Assembly (NCBI GenBank): GCA_022571365.1 | Contig: JACZXZ010000016.1 | Span: 1 to 37,647 of the forward strand | Direction of reading: 5' to 3' | Source: Pseudomonadota bacterium | Lineage (GTDB): Bacteria; Pseudomonadota; Alphaproteobacteria; G022571365 | DNA length: 37,647 bases | Part shown: piece after piece, positions 9,392 to 17,641 of the stretch | How the letters are laid out: each line of letters begins with the position of its first letter | Position numbering within the stretch: the stretch's first letter is position 1 | Position numbers and translations under genes: made by a program | Notes under the pieces: generated by a model | What the model was told of the DNA's origin: nothing | Databases searched by the model: none | What the model saw: only the letters and a program-made list of their open reading frames with translations

Positions 9392-10812
9392 CCGAACCAC
9401 GCAAGGTCGATATCTGTGTCCTCGGCGCCGGGTCCGGCGGGCTCACCGTGGCCGCCGGGGCGGCCCAGATGGGCGCGTCCACGGTGTTGATCGAAAAGGC
9501 CCGGATGGGCGGCGACTGCCTGAACTATGGCTGCGTCCCGTCGAAGTCGCTGATCGCCGCCGCCCGCGCGGCGGAGGCCATCCGCCACGCCCCGCGCTTC
9601 GGCGTCGACGGCTCGGAGCCGACGGTCGATTTCGCCCGCGTCCACGCCCACGTCCACGGCGTCATCCAGGCGATCGCGCCCAACGATTCGGTGGAGCGGC
9701 TCGAAGCGCTTGGGGTGACGGTGATTCAGGCCGCCGGCCGGTTCACCGGTCCTCGGGAGATAGCGGCCGACGGCCGGGCGATCCGCGCGCGGCGCTTCGT
9801 CATCGCCACCGGGTCATCGCCGGCGGTGCCGCCGATCCCCGGGCTCGAGGCGGTGCCCTATTTCACAAACGAGACGATCTTCGACAACCGCACGATGCCC
9901 CAGCACCTAATCGTGATCGGCGGCGGCCCGATCGGGGTCGAGCTCGGGCAGGCCCACCGCCATCTGGGCGCGCGGGTAACGATGCTCGCGCGGTCTACCG
10001 TGCTCGGCAGGGATGATCCGGAGTTGGCCTCGATCTTATGCGACCGGCTCAAATCCGATGGCATGGATTTGCGTGAACACGCGAAGATCCGGCGCATCGA
10101 GCGGACGGCCGAGGGGATCGCCGTGATCCTCGATGGGAGTGGCGGCGAGGAGCGCGTCGAGGGCAGCCATCTCCTGGTCGCCGTGGGGCGCAAGCCCAAT
10201 GTCGACGGCCTCGGTTTGGAAGCCGCGGGCGTCGCTTTCTCCACCAAGGCGATCAAGGTCGACGACCGGCTGAGGACCACAAACAAGCGGATCTTCGCCA
10301 TAGGCGATGTCGTGGGCCCCTACCAGTTCACCCATATGGCCAGCTATCACGCTGGCATTGTGCTCCGGAACGCCCTGTTCCGCCTGCCGGCAAAGGTGGA
10401 TACGCGCGCCGTGCCGTGGGTGACCTTCACCGATCCCGAGCTCGCTCATGTCGGCGCGCGGGAGGACCGGGCCCGCGAACGCCACGGCGATATCCGCGTC
10501 CTGCGCTGGCCGTTTGCCGAAATCGACCGCGCCCAGACCGAGCGCAAGACCGGCGGGCTGATCAAGGTCGTGACCACAAAGAACGGTCGGATTCTCGGCG
10601 CCTCCATCCTCGGGGCTCAGGCCGGCGAGTTGATCCATCCCTGGGTGCTGGCCATTGCCAAGGGCATGAAGATCGCCGACCTCGCCAGCATCATCGCTCC
10701 GTACCCGACCCTGGGCGAGATCACCAAGCGCGTCGCCGGCAGCTACTTCACCCCGGTGCTGTTCGGCGAGAGAACCAGGAAACTCGTCCGCTTCCTCACC
10801 CGCTTCGGCTGA
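9388..10812 (+). CDS. Mercuric-reductase-like FAD/NAD(P) disulfide oxidoreductase
   Basis: A 474-residue member of the class I pyridine nucleotide-disulfide oxidoreductases. The first Rossmann motif is VLGAGSGGLT (residues 11-20), the redox-active pair is C44/C49 in GGDCLNYGCVPSKS, the second nucleotide motif is GGGPIGVELG near 180, and the FAD-binding segment is AIGDVVG near 310. The dimerisation domain follows. The usual C-terminal HPT-S/E active-site motif is replaced by 'APYPTLGEITKR', so the catalytic His is not evident. There is no N-terminal heavy-metal domain and no C-terminal vicinal Cys pair, so true mercury reduction is unlikely. Overlap with the VTT gene suggests a membrane-linked redox role; comparable pairs and fusions are known. 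Confidence 0.85.
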   Translation: MTEPRKVDICVLGAGSGGLTVAAGAAQMGASTVLIEKARMGGDCLNYGCVPSKSLIAAARAAEAIRHAPRFGVDGSEPTVDFARVHAHVHGVIQAIAPNDSVERLEALGVTVIQAAGRFTGPREIAADGRAIRARRFVIATGSSPAVPPIPGLEAVPYFTNETIFDNRTMPQHLIVIGGGPIGVELGQAHRHLGARVTMLARSTVLGRDDPELASILCDRLKSDGMDLREHAKIRRIERTAEGIAVILDGSGGEERVEGSHLLVAVGRKPNVDGLGLEAAGVAFSTKAIKVDDRLRTTNKRIFAIGDVVGPYQFTHMASYHAGIVLRNALFRLPAKVDTRAVPWVTFTDPELAHVGAREDRARERHGDIRVLRWPFAEIDRAQTERKTGGLIKVVTTKNGRILGASILGAQAGELIHPWVLAIAKGMKIADLASIIAPYPTLGEITKRVAGSYFTPVLFGERTRKLVRFLTRFG

Positions 10813-11105
10813 TCCGCCGAAGCTGTGGGGCGAGGCCGGCGAGAGACCGGGCGTCGGCGGCGCCTCACGATAAGTTGAAAATTATCCTCAAAACTTGACT
10901 GGAACCTATGGAGCCCTTGTGTATCTAGTGGTACCTCATGAACCCACGCTTGGCTTCAAAAGCCAGCGGTCGCAAGCGCCACCCGGCATTGTCGGACCTC
11001 ACCAGGGACGGCGATCCGAGCTCGAGCGATTGTCAGAGAAGACCCGTGCTGGCCTAAGTCGATTCTTTGATCAAGATCGTGGGAGGCAGAGAACAGGAGG
11101 CATCG

Positions 11106-11408
11106 ATGATCAAGAAGACCATTGCCGTTATCAGCGTGGCCGCACTCGCCGCATCCGCGGTGGCGCTGCCGCAGGCGGTTGCCGCTGCGCCGAACAGCGG
11201 CCCAATGATCCAGCTCGCGGGCTATCACAACCCGTGTAGTCCCTGCGCGGCGACCAGCCCGTGCAGTCCCTGCGCGGCCGAGCAGCCGTGCAGTCCCTGC
11301 GCGGCCGAGCAGCCGTGCAGCCCCTGCGCGGCAACCAGCCCGTGCAACCCCTGCGCGGCGACGAACCCGTGCAACCCCTGCGGGGCGGTGAACCCGTGCG
11401 GGTTCTAA
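11106..11408 (+). CDS. Small secreted Cys-Pro nonapeptide-repeat protein
   Basis: A 100-residue protein. Residues 1-28 are a Sec signal peptide ([18 protein letters not shown] then a VAAA cleavage region). After a 13-residue spacer come six nonapeptides of the form (N/S/Q)PC(S/N)PC(A/G)A(T/E/V) from residue 42, ending in PCGF; 13 Cys in all, every repeat giving one CxxC. The ATG at 11106 has AGGAGG five bases upstream, which decides the start over an upstream in-frame ATG. Such a Cys array outside the cytoplasm suggests binding of a soft metal, a redox buffer or a heavily cross-linked coat, but I know no characterised homologue. The gene is monocistronic, and the preceding 290 bases hold no other gene. 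Confidence 0.8.
   Translation: MIKKTIAVISVAALAASAVALPQAVAAAPNSGPMIQLAGYHNPCSPCAATSPCSPCAAEQPCSPCAAEQPCSPCAATSPCNPCAATNPCNPCGAVNPCGF
11229..11402 (+). repeat. In-frame 27-bp tandem repeat coding the CxxC array
   Basis: About six 27-bp units plus a partial one, each with the core CCGTGCAGTCCCTGCGCGGC or a close variant. Third-position differences are few, so the array expanded recently or is being homogenised, and copy number may vary between strains. Confidence 0.85.
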
Positions 11409-11439
11409 TTAGGACAACCATCGAAAGACGCAGCATAGT

Positions 11440-11479
11440 CGGGGCGCCGTCGACTCTGTCGTGAGCGGGCAGCGCCCCG
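11440..11479 (+). terminator. Hairpin downstream of the Cys-repeat gene
   Basis: CGGGGCGC (11440-11447) pairs with GCGCCCCG (11472-11479) across a 24-base loop, 31 bases past the stop codon. No T-run follows, so this is at best a weak or Rho-assisted terminator or an mRNA-stabilising end. Confidence 0.4.
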
Positions 11480-11594
11480 AAAGCTTGTCTCTCTGGCGGC
11501 GTCGTGCCGGCGGCAGTGGGCACGCCCCGGCACCTCGCAGCCAGTCCGGATGGTGCATGCGGCGGCGAACTCTTATTCTAGGCCAGCTTTTATT

Positions 11595-12383
11595 TTAGGC
11601 CAGCCGGCCTGAGCCTGGATTTTCCAGATGCCTCCCGTTGGTTCGCCCCGCCGCAGGGGGCGCGCCGCCGTTCTTCTCCGCGAACGTCAGGCAAGCGTTG
11701 ATCCGGTCGATCTGGTCCTCCAACGAAACACGGAGCTCCGACGTGATGTCGAGCTCCCGGTCCTCGTAGACGTTCCGCTGGGGGTGTCTCTTTTGCCAAG
11801 CCGTGACCATGTCGTCGCGCTCCAGCAGCAACTCGGTGATTTGCGGCTTGAACAGTTTCATCATGGCCGTGATCCAGCGGTTCAACGGCCATGAGGGCCG
11901 CGCGTGATCGATCTCGAAGAGGTCGATTATGGCGCAGACGTCTTCGGCCTTGTACCACGTCTCCGCACAGATCCAGCGGTTGGTGGTGAACAGCCCGATC
12001 GGAAACCCGTAGGAGTCCATCGAGATCGCCACGATGTGACTGATCGCATCATTGTCGCCCTCGGGTGGGGTGAAGTCGGGCACCGACGCTGGCTTGATCC
12101 AGAAGGGCATGCCCTTGGGACGAAGGTAGGTGTGGAAGTGGCCGTGCTCCCCTTTCCGATGGGAGTGGTAGTAATACTGGGAATGGGACTCTGAATCGTA
12201 TACGTCGCCGGCGGGATAGTGGTTGTACTGATAAAAGGTGCCGCCTCCCTTCAGCGCCTCTCCCACAATGTTGTCGCCGGTCTTGCCGAGCACCCGGTGG
12301 CACTCGGCAACTTCGGCGCCCGCGACGGCCATCACCCTGAGCTCCTCGACCGAACAATCCTTCAGATCGACCATGCGCGCCAC
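11595..12383 (-). CDS. Conserved protein of unknown function with a His-rich motif (DUF6969-like)
   Basis: A 262-residue soluble protein without signal peptide or membrane segment. Residues 1-45 form an acidic helical part (DLKDCSVEELRVMAVAGAEV). The centre carries a dense His cluster, 'YYYHSHRKGEHGHFHTYLRP' near residues 70-90, followed by 'HIVAISMDSYGFPIGLFTTNRW', which looks like a buried beta-sheet core. The pattern recalls an uncharacterised proteobacterial family (DUF6969, recalled from memory, not verified). The His cluster could bind a metal. The C-terminal 25 residues are low-complexity. It is convergent with the Cys-repeat gene, but shared function is not shown. Confidence 0.65.
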   Translation of the reverse strand: MARMVDLKDCSVEELRVMAVAGAEVAECHRVLGKTGDNIVGEALKGGGTFYQYNHYPAGDVYDSESHSQYYYHSHRKGEHGHFHTYLRPKGMPFWIKPASVPDFTPPEGDNDAISHIVAISMDSYGFPIGLFTTNRWICAETWYKAEDVCAIIDLFEIDHARPSWPLNRWITAMMKLFKPQITELLLERDDMVTAWQKRHPQRNVYEDRELDITSELRVSLEDQIDRINACLTFAEKNGGAPPAAGRTNGRHLENPGSGRLA

Positions 12384-12620
12384 CCCAAGTTCATTTCATG
12401 GGATCCGCGACGACGATACCCATTCCGCAACGACGATGCCCATGAATCCCGCGAAGCTTACGTAATCTACGCGACAACCATGAATCACTTCGCTTCAACT
12501 TGCCGTGACGCGTCACGGCCCGGCCGTCTTCAGTCCCTGTCGCTTCAGGTCCTCCCGCCGGGTTGAGGAACCAGGGTTTCCCGTGCCTGTGTTAGGCATG
12601 GTCTGCCCTGGTTCTTTCGC

Positions 12621-12626
12621 TATAAT
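12621..12626 (+). promoter_or_regulatory. Consensus -10 box directly before the histidine kinase gene
   Basis: TATAAT lies 8 bases upstream of the kinase ATG (12635) with no clear -35 element at 16-18 bases. If used, transcription would begin at or within a few bases of the start codon, giving a leaderless mRNA. No Shine-Dalgarno sequence is visible between the box and the ATG. Confidence 0.45.
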
Positions 12627-12634
12627 TCACCGGT

Positions 12635-14068
12635 ATGTCCGGCAAGAAACTCACCCTGCCGTCGCCCGTGAAGGGTCTGTCGGCCCGGCTTCTGGTGCTG
12701 ACCGTCTTCTTCGTCATGGTGGCGGAGGTGCTCATCTACGCGCCGTCGGTCGGCCGTTTCCGCCTGGCCTACCTGCAAGAGCGCATCGCCGCCGCCCATC
12801 TCGCCACCCTGGCGCTGGAGGCGACCCCGGACAACATGGTCAACCGGGAGCTGGAAAACGAACTCCTCGACCACGCCGGGGCCTACGCAATCACGCTTCA
12901 CCGCAGGGATCAGCCCAAAGTGATGCTGGTGCGCGACGCGCCCGCCGCGGTCGAGGCCACCTATGACCTGCGCAAGGGCACGTTCTTCGGCCTCATCGGC
13001 GAGGCTTTCTTCGCGCTCGCGCAATCCGACAACCGGGTGCTGCGCGTGTGCGGGAACTCGCCCAAGGACCCGCGCGTGTTCGTCGAGGTCGTCCTCGACG
13101 AGACTCCGATGCGCGTCGCCATGTACGACTATTCCGAGCGCATTCTGGCGCTGTCGATCGTCATCTCGCTGATGACGGCGTCGCTGGTGTACCTGAGTCT
13201 GCAATGGCTGATGGTCTATCCCATACGGCGCATGACCGAAAACATGACCAGGTTTCGCGAGGACCCGGAAGACGCCGCCAAGGTGATCGTCCCGAGCCGA
13301 CGGAGCGACGAAATCGGCATCGCCCAGCGGGTCCTCGCCGACATGGAGACGGGGCTCAGGGCTGCGCTCCGCCACAAGACCCGGCTGGCCGCAGTGGGCA
13401 CGGCGGTGACCAAGATCAATCATGACCTGCGCAACATCCTGACGACGGCCCAGTTGGTCTCCGACCGCCTTGCGAACATCGACGACCCCGAGGTCAAGCG
13501 CATCGCGCCCACGCTTTTGAGCTCGATCGACCGGGCGGTGAACCTCTGCGTCCGCACCGTCGACTTCACCCGCGAAGAGCCGCCGCGGCCGGATGTCAGC
13601 CGCTTCCCGCTTAGGCCCCTGGTTGATGATGCGGGCGTCGCGCTCGGCCTGCCGGCGGCGGAAGGCGGCGCGGTGTGGGACAATGCCGTCGGCGAGGATG
13701 TGCAGGCGGACGCCGATCGCGACCAGCTGTTTCGGGTTCTGGTCAATCTGGGCCAAAACGCCGTGGAGGCCGGGGCCAAGCAGGTGCGGGTCACCGCCAA
13801 GGCGGTCGATGACGGCGTGGCCATAGAGATCGCCGACGACGGCCCGGGCCTGCCCCCGGCGGTCCGGGACAAGCTGTTCCAGCCCTTCGCCGCTTCGTCC
13901 AAGGCCGGCGGCACGGGCCTGGGTCTGGCCATCGCGCACGACCTGGTGCGCGCCCATAGCGGCAACCTGACCCTGGTCGAGAGCAGCTCCGAGGGCACGG
14001 TCTTCCGGGTCTGGCTGCCGGAGGTCAAGGGGGCGGCGACTACTCCAAATGCAAAACCTGGATCTTGA
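12635..14068 (+). CDS. Orphan sensor histidine kinase
   Basis: A 477-residue membrane kinase. Two membrane segments (about residues 17-36 and 169-191) flank a periplasmic sensor region of about 130 residues, which starts with an 'RFRLAYLQERIAAAHLATLAL' helix. A HAMP-like linker (192-245) is followed by the phosphoacceptor His263 in KINHDLRNIL, the N box around N375 (NLGQNAVEAG), G1 DDGPGL (401-406), F box 'KLFQPF' and G2 GGTGLGLAI (425-433). No response regulator is adjacent, so its partner is elsewhere. The last 29 bases overlap the convergent methyltransferase gene. The ligand cannot be deduced. Confidence 0.9.
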   Translation: MSGKKLTLPSPVKGLSARLLVLTVFFVMVAEVLIYAPSVGRFRLAYLQERIAAAHLATLALEATPDNMVNRELENELLDHAGAYAITLHRRDQPKVMLVRDAPAAVEATYDLRKGTFFGLIGEAFFALAQSDNRVLRVCGNSPKDPRVFVEVVLDETPMRVAMYDYSERILALSIVISLMTASLVYLSLQWLMVYPIRRMTENMTRFREDPEDAAKVIVPSRRSDEIGIAQRVLADMETGLRAALRHKTRLAAVGTAVTKINHDLRNILTTAQLVSDRLANIDDPEVKRIAPTLLSSIDRAVNLCVRTVDFTREEPPRPDVSRFPLRPLVDDAGVALGLPAAEGGAVWDNAVGEDVQADADRDQLFRVLVNLGQNAVEAGAKQVRVTAKAVDDGVAIEIADDGPGLPPAVRDKLFQPFAASSKAGGTGLGLAIAHDLVRAHSGNLTLVESSSEGTVFRVWLPEVKGAATTPNAKPGS

Positions 14069-15239
14069 GATAGGCGGACTCCGGAAGATAGGGCTCGACC
14101 GGATGGTCTGGGCCGGCGCCCGCCGCGCGCACGACCCGTCCGGCCCGCCCGGCATCGTGGAGGCCTCGCCGCACCTGTTGGGCGAACAGCGCGGCGTCCA
14201 CGTTGTGGGAGCAGGTGGAGACCAATAGGAAGCCGTCCGGCGCCACCAGCTTCGCCGCCAGGCGGACCATCTTGCGGTAGGCCCTGGCGCCGATCTGGAG
14301 GTCCTTCTTCGATTTGACGAAGGCGGGCGGATCGGCAATCACGACGTCGAAGCGCTCGCCGGCCTGCCCGAACTCAGCCATCTGGCCGAAGGCCTCGCTC
14401 CGCACCCAGCGACACCGTTCGGCCACGCCATTGAGGGCCGCCGCCTGCTCCCCCAACGCAAGCGCCGGCTGAGACCGGTCGACCCCGATCGCCTCGCGGG
14501 CGCCGGCCACCACCGCCTGCACGGCGAAGCCGCCGGCGTAACAATAGAGGTCGAGCACCCTCCGGCCCCAGCTCAGCCGCGCCATGAAGGCGCGGTTGTC
14601 GCGCTGGTCGTAGAACCAGCCGGTCTTCTGACCGCCGATCACATCGACCGGTGAGCGAACCCCGTTCTCCCTGACCTCGACCGGACCGTCGAGCGCGCCC
14701 TTGACGGTGCGGACGTAGCTATCGAGGCCTTCGAGCGCCCGGATTCGGCTCTCGTTCTTGAGCACCACCACGCGCGGATCGAGCAGGGCGTCGAGGGCGG
14801 CCAGGATGTCATCGAGAAGCCGCTCCATTCCGGCCGTGGCGGTCTGACACACCAGCACCTCGCCGTAGCGATCCACCACCAGGCCCGGCAGGCCATCGGC
14901 CTCGCCGTGGACCAGCCGGTAGAAGGGCTCCTCGTAGAAGCTCTCGCGCAGCTTAAGCGCGCGTTTCAGACGGTCGGCGAGGAACTCGCGGTCGATGTTC
15001 CGGCCGGGATCGCGGGCCAGGATGCGCAGGCTCACCAGCGTGTGGGGGTTGAAGGTGGCAACGCCGAGCCGCCGGCCGTCATCGGCGACGACGGTCACCA
15101 GGGATCCCGGAGCGAGGGATCGCTCCGTCTCATCCATCACGATCTCGTTGGAATAGACCCAGGGATGGCCGGCCCGCACCCGCCTTTGGTGGCGGGGGCG
15201 CAGCTTGACCTCGGGTCGGGCGCCGGGATCGTCGGTCAT
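14040..15239 (-). CDS. rlmI: RlmI/RlmK-type SAM-dependent 23S rRNA (cytosine-C5) methyltransferase
   Basis: A 399-residue protein with an N-terminal PUA RNA-binding domain (about residues 8-80, 'RRVRAGHPWVYSNEI'), a beta-barrel EEHEE-like region, and a C-terminal Rossmann methyltransferase. SAM motif I is LDLYCYAGGF, followed by the acidic 'AIGVDRSQPAL', motif IV DPPAFVKS, and 'VSTCSHNV', which holds the Cys expected of m5C enzymes. E. coli RlmI makes m5C1962 of 23S rRNA; exact site specificity here is inferred. ATG at 15237-15239. Confidence 0.85.
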   Translation of the reverse strand: MTDDPGARPEVKLRPRHQRRVRAGHPWVYSNEIVMDETERSLAPGSLVTVVADDGRRLGVATFNPHTLVSLRILARDPGRNIDREFLADRLKRALKLRESFYEEPFYRLVHGEADGLPGLVVDRYGEVLVCQTATAGMERLLDDILAALDALLDPRVVVLKNESRIRALEGLDSYVRTVKGALDGPVEVRENGVRSPVDVIGGQKTGWFYDQRDNRAFMARLSWGRRVLDLYCYAGGFAVQAVVAGAREAIGVDRSQPALALGEQAAALNGVAERCRWVRSEAFGQMAEFGQAGERFDVVIADPPAFVKSKKDLQIGARAYRKMVRLAAKLVAPDGFLLVSTCSHNVDAALFAQQVRRGLHDAGRAGRVVRAAGAGPDHPVEPYLPESAYLKIQVLHLE

Positions 15240-15323
15240 GGCCCGCTGAGTGTAGCCCGCGCCCGGGCGGGAGCAAGCGCAATGGTCGGCCGGGCGGCCG
15301 CGCCGGACCTCCTCAAACAGGCG

Positions 15324-17222
15324 CTAATCCCCGAGCGCGACGCCCTCGCGGCGGGGGTCGGCGCCGCCGAGGAGCCCGTCCCCGGTCACCATGATGCCGT
15401 GGAGGCCGCTCGACAGCGGACGGATCCTAACCCCGTGTCCCTTCGCCTCGAGCGCCGGGGCAAGGGCCTCCAGCTCGGTCCCCTGCTCCAGCTCGGTGAC
15501 GCCGTTCAGGTTGGCGTGGTTGGCGAGGCTGATCGCCCGCTGCACGTCGAGGCCCCAGTCGAGGCTGGCGATCAGCGTCCTGACCACGTAGGGGATGATG
15601 CGCGGGCCGCCGGGCGAGCCGAGGGTCATCACCAAGCGGCCGGCGCCGTCGAACACCAGGGTCGGAGCCATGGAACTCCGCGGGCGCTTGCCCGGCGCGA
15701 CCCGGTTGGCGACGGCCACGCCGTCCACCTCAGGCCGGAAGGAAAAATCGGTGAGCTGGTTGTTCAAGAGGAAGCCGCCCACCATCAACCGCGAGCCGAA
15801 GCTGTCCTCGATGCTGGAGGTCATGGCGACGGCGTTGCCTTCGCTGTCGATCACCGAGATGTGGCTGGTCGACACCCGCCCGGAGGACGGCTCCTGCGCG
15901 GGCCGGGCCGCCGCCTGCTCCCACGGCAGCCCCGGCGACGCCACGCCGATGCTGCGATCGCGGGAGATCAATCCGGCCCGTTCGGCCAGGTAGTCGGGGT
16001 CGAGCAGTCTGGCGACCGGCACGGAGACGAAGTCGCTGTCGGCGAGGAAGGCGTTGCGGTCGGCGAAGGCAAGCCGGCTCGCCTCGGAGATCAAGTGCAC
16101 CGCCTCGACCGAGTTCGGCTCGAGCGCCGCCAGGTCGAAGTGCTCCAAGATGCCGAGCGTCTCCAGGGTGGTGACGCCGCCCGAGGACGGCGGCCCCATG
16201 CCGCAGATCAGCCAAACCCGGTAGGGCGCGCAGAGCGGGGCCCGGACCTTCGCTTCATAAGCCTCGAGATCGCTCTCGGAAAGGCGGCCGGGATTGTCCG
16301 CGGCGCCCCGGACGGCGGCGGCGATGTCGCGGGCCAGGGCGCCGGCGTAGAAGGCTTGCGCGCCGCCCGCGGCGATGGCGCGAAAGGTCCGGGCCAAGGG
16401 CTCGTTGACCACAATCGCGCCGACCGCTTTGGGCGCGCCATCGGCGTCGTAGAAATATCGGGCGGCCTCGGGGAAGGTCTTGAGATGCCGGTCACGGGCG
16501 ATGAGCCGGTTCAGGCGCGGCGAGATCGCAAAACCCGCCTCGGCCAGTTTGATCGCCGGGGCGAACAGCCGGGCCCAGGGCAGCTTGCCGTGGTCGTTGT
16601 GGGCCAGCTCGAGAACGCCGATGAGTCCCGGAACGCCCACGGCCAGCCCGCCGACCGCGGCTTCGAAGAACTCCTTCGGCGCGCCGTCGGGGGCGAGGAA
16701 CATGTCCTCGGTGGCCGCCTTCGGCGCGGTCTCGCGCCCGTCATAGGCGGTGATCTCGCCCGTCGCCGCCGCGTAATGTAGGAGGAAAGCGCCGCCGCCA
16801 ACGCCCGAGGATTGGGGCTCGACCAGGTTCAAAACCATTTGCGCGGCGATGGCGGCGTCGATGGCGCCGCCGCCGGCACGGAGGATCTCCCGCCCCGCCT
16901 CGGCCGCCAGCGGGTTGGCGGCCGAGATCATGTAGCGCGCGGCGCGGGCCGGGGGACGTTCGGGCTCGGCGTCCTTTCCATCCCGTTGTTCGACCGCCGG
17001 CGGCGCCGAAGGCACGCCCTCGGCCGGCGCCTGATCGACCGGTGCCGGCTGTTCCGCGACCGCGACCGCTGGTGCCGGCTGTGCCGCGACCGCCGGCGCC
17101 CGCGACTCCTCGCCCGGACCCGGCGCACAGGCCGCGACCGCCAGGCCGAAGGCGAGTGCCAGCGCGGCCCACCTGGCTGGGAGGGACGGCCTGCGGCTGT
17201 TGTCAGGCACCACGGGCTTCAA
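15324..17222 (-). CDS. ggt: Gamma-glutamyltransferase, predicted lipoprotein precursor
   Basis: Ggt cleaves the gamma-glutamyl bond of glutathione and related peptides in the periplasm. The protein is 632 residues. The N terminus has a signal with a plausible lipobox VAAC (Cys32), then an Ala/Pro/Val linker to about residue 95, unusual for Ggt. The catalytic fold follows: GGGAIDAAIA near 117, 'SSGVGGGAFLL' near 138, and the autoprocessing and nucleophile site T452-S453-H454 preceding 'SVIDSEGNAVAMTSS'. 'GSPGGPRIIPYV' near the C terminus is the gamma-glutamyl-binding loop. The start is TTG at 17220-17222, favoured by GGGAGAAG 7-8 bases upstream; GTGs at 17213 and 17210 are alternatives. Confidence 0.93.
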   Translation of the reverse strand: MKPVVPDNSRRPSLPARWAALALAFGLAVAACAPGPGEESRAPAVAAQPAPAVAVAEQPAPVDQAPAEGVPSAPPAVEQRDGKDAEPERPPARAARYMISAANPLAAEAGREILRAGGGAIDAAIAAQMVLNLVEPQSSGVGGGAFLLHYAAATGEITAYDGRETAPKAATEDMFLAPDGAPKEFFEAAVGGLAVGVPGLIGVLELAHNDHGKLPWARLFAPAIKLAEAGFAISPRLNRLIARDRHLKTFPEAARYFYDADGAPKAVGAIVVNEPLARTFRAIAAGGAQAFYAGALARDIAAAVRGAADNPGRLSESDLEAYEAKVRAPLCAPYRVWLICGMGPPSSGGVTTLETLGILEHFDLAALEPNSVEAVHLISEASRLAFADRNAFLADSDFVSVPVARLLDPDYLAERAGLISRDRSIGVASPGLPWEQAAARPAQEPSSGRVSTSHISVIDSEGNAVAMTSSIEDSFGSRLMVGGFLLNNQLTDFSFRPEVDGVAVANRVAPGKRPRSSMAPTLVFDGAGRLVMTLGSPGGPRIIPYVVRTLIASLDWGLDVQRAISLANHANLNGVTELEQGTELEALAPALEAKGHGVRIRPLSSGLHGIMVTGDGLLGGADPRREGVALGD

Positions 17223-17641
17223 GTTGGATCTTCTCCCGGCGCCCCATTTGACTCATTCCTTGTGGCGCCACTGTGGCGGGCAGGCGCAAAAAAGGAGCGC
17301 CTTAGGGGGTTGTCCCATCGGCGGCGAGGTGATTGGTCAGGATATTAACACACGGTCCGGCAACTCCGGTTGATCGCCGGGGTCGAGGCCCTGAGCGGGC
17401 CGGTGGAGATCGGCGTCGTTCACGACCCGGCAATACGCGGCCTCCGGCCCCTGCTCGAAGGCCGGCATAAGCGGCCGCGGCGGGGTTGAGAGGAAACCGG
17501 CGGCGCGGCATTATTGAAACGCCATTTTGCGGCGCACAAAAATGAGGTAAGAACAAGAGCTTCATCCCCGGGGGATGTTGAAGCGGGGAGCAACGGTGGC
17601 CCGTTAACGGGAAGACCGGAGACGTTGCGCCCGGGAGGAGG
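17223..17641 (+). promoter_or_regulatory. Long non-coding region between ggt and panB with structured panB leader
   Basis: This gap of about 420 bases separates the divergent ggt and panB genes. No supported gene lies in it. Two marked symmetries precede panB: a hairpin at 17560-17583 (CTTC-ATCCCC / GGGGAT-GTT-GAAG around one base) and a perfect 12-bp palindrome CCCGTTAACGGG at 17600-17611. An AT-rich patch at 17513-17555 could hold the promoter, but I could not place convincing boxes. GGGAGGAGG ends directly against the panB ATG. Confidence 0.45.

Noticed and set aside
10895-10925. EcfG-type promoter (GGAAC-N17-CGTT) before the Cys-repeat gene
   Set aside because: GGAACC is present but no CGTT or GTT lies at the required distance.
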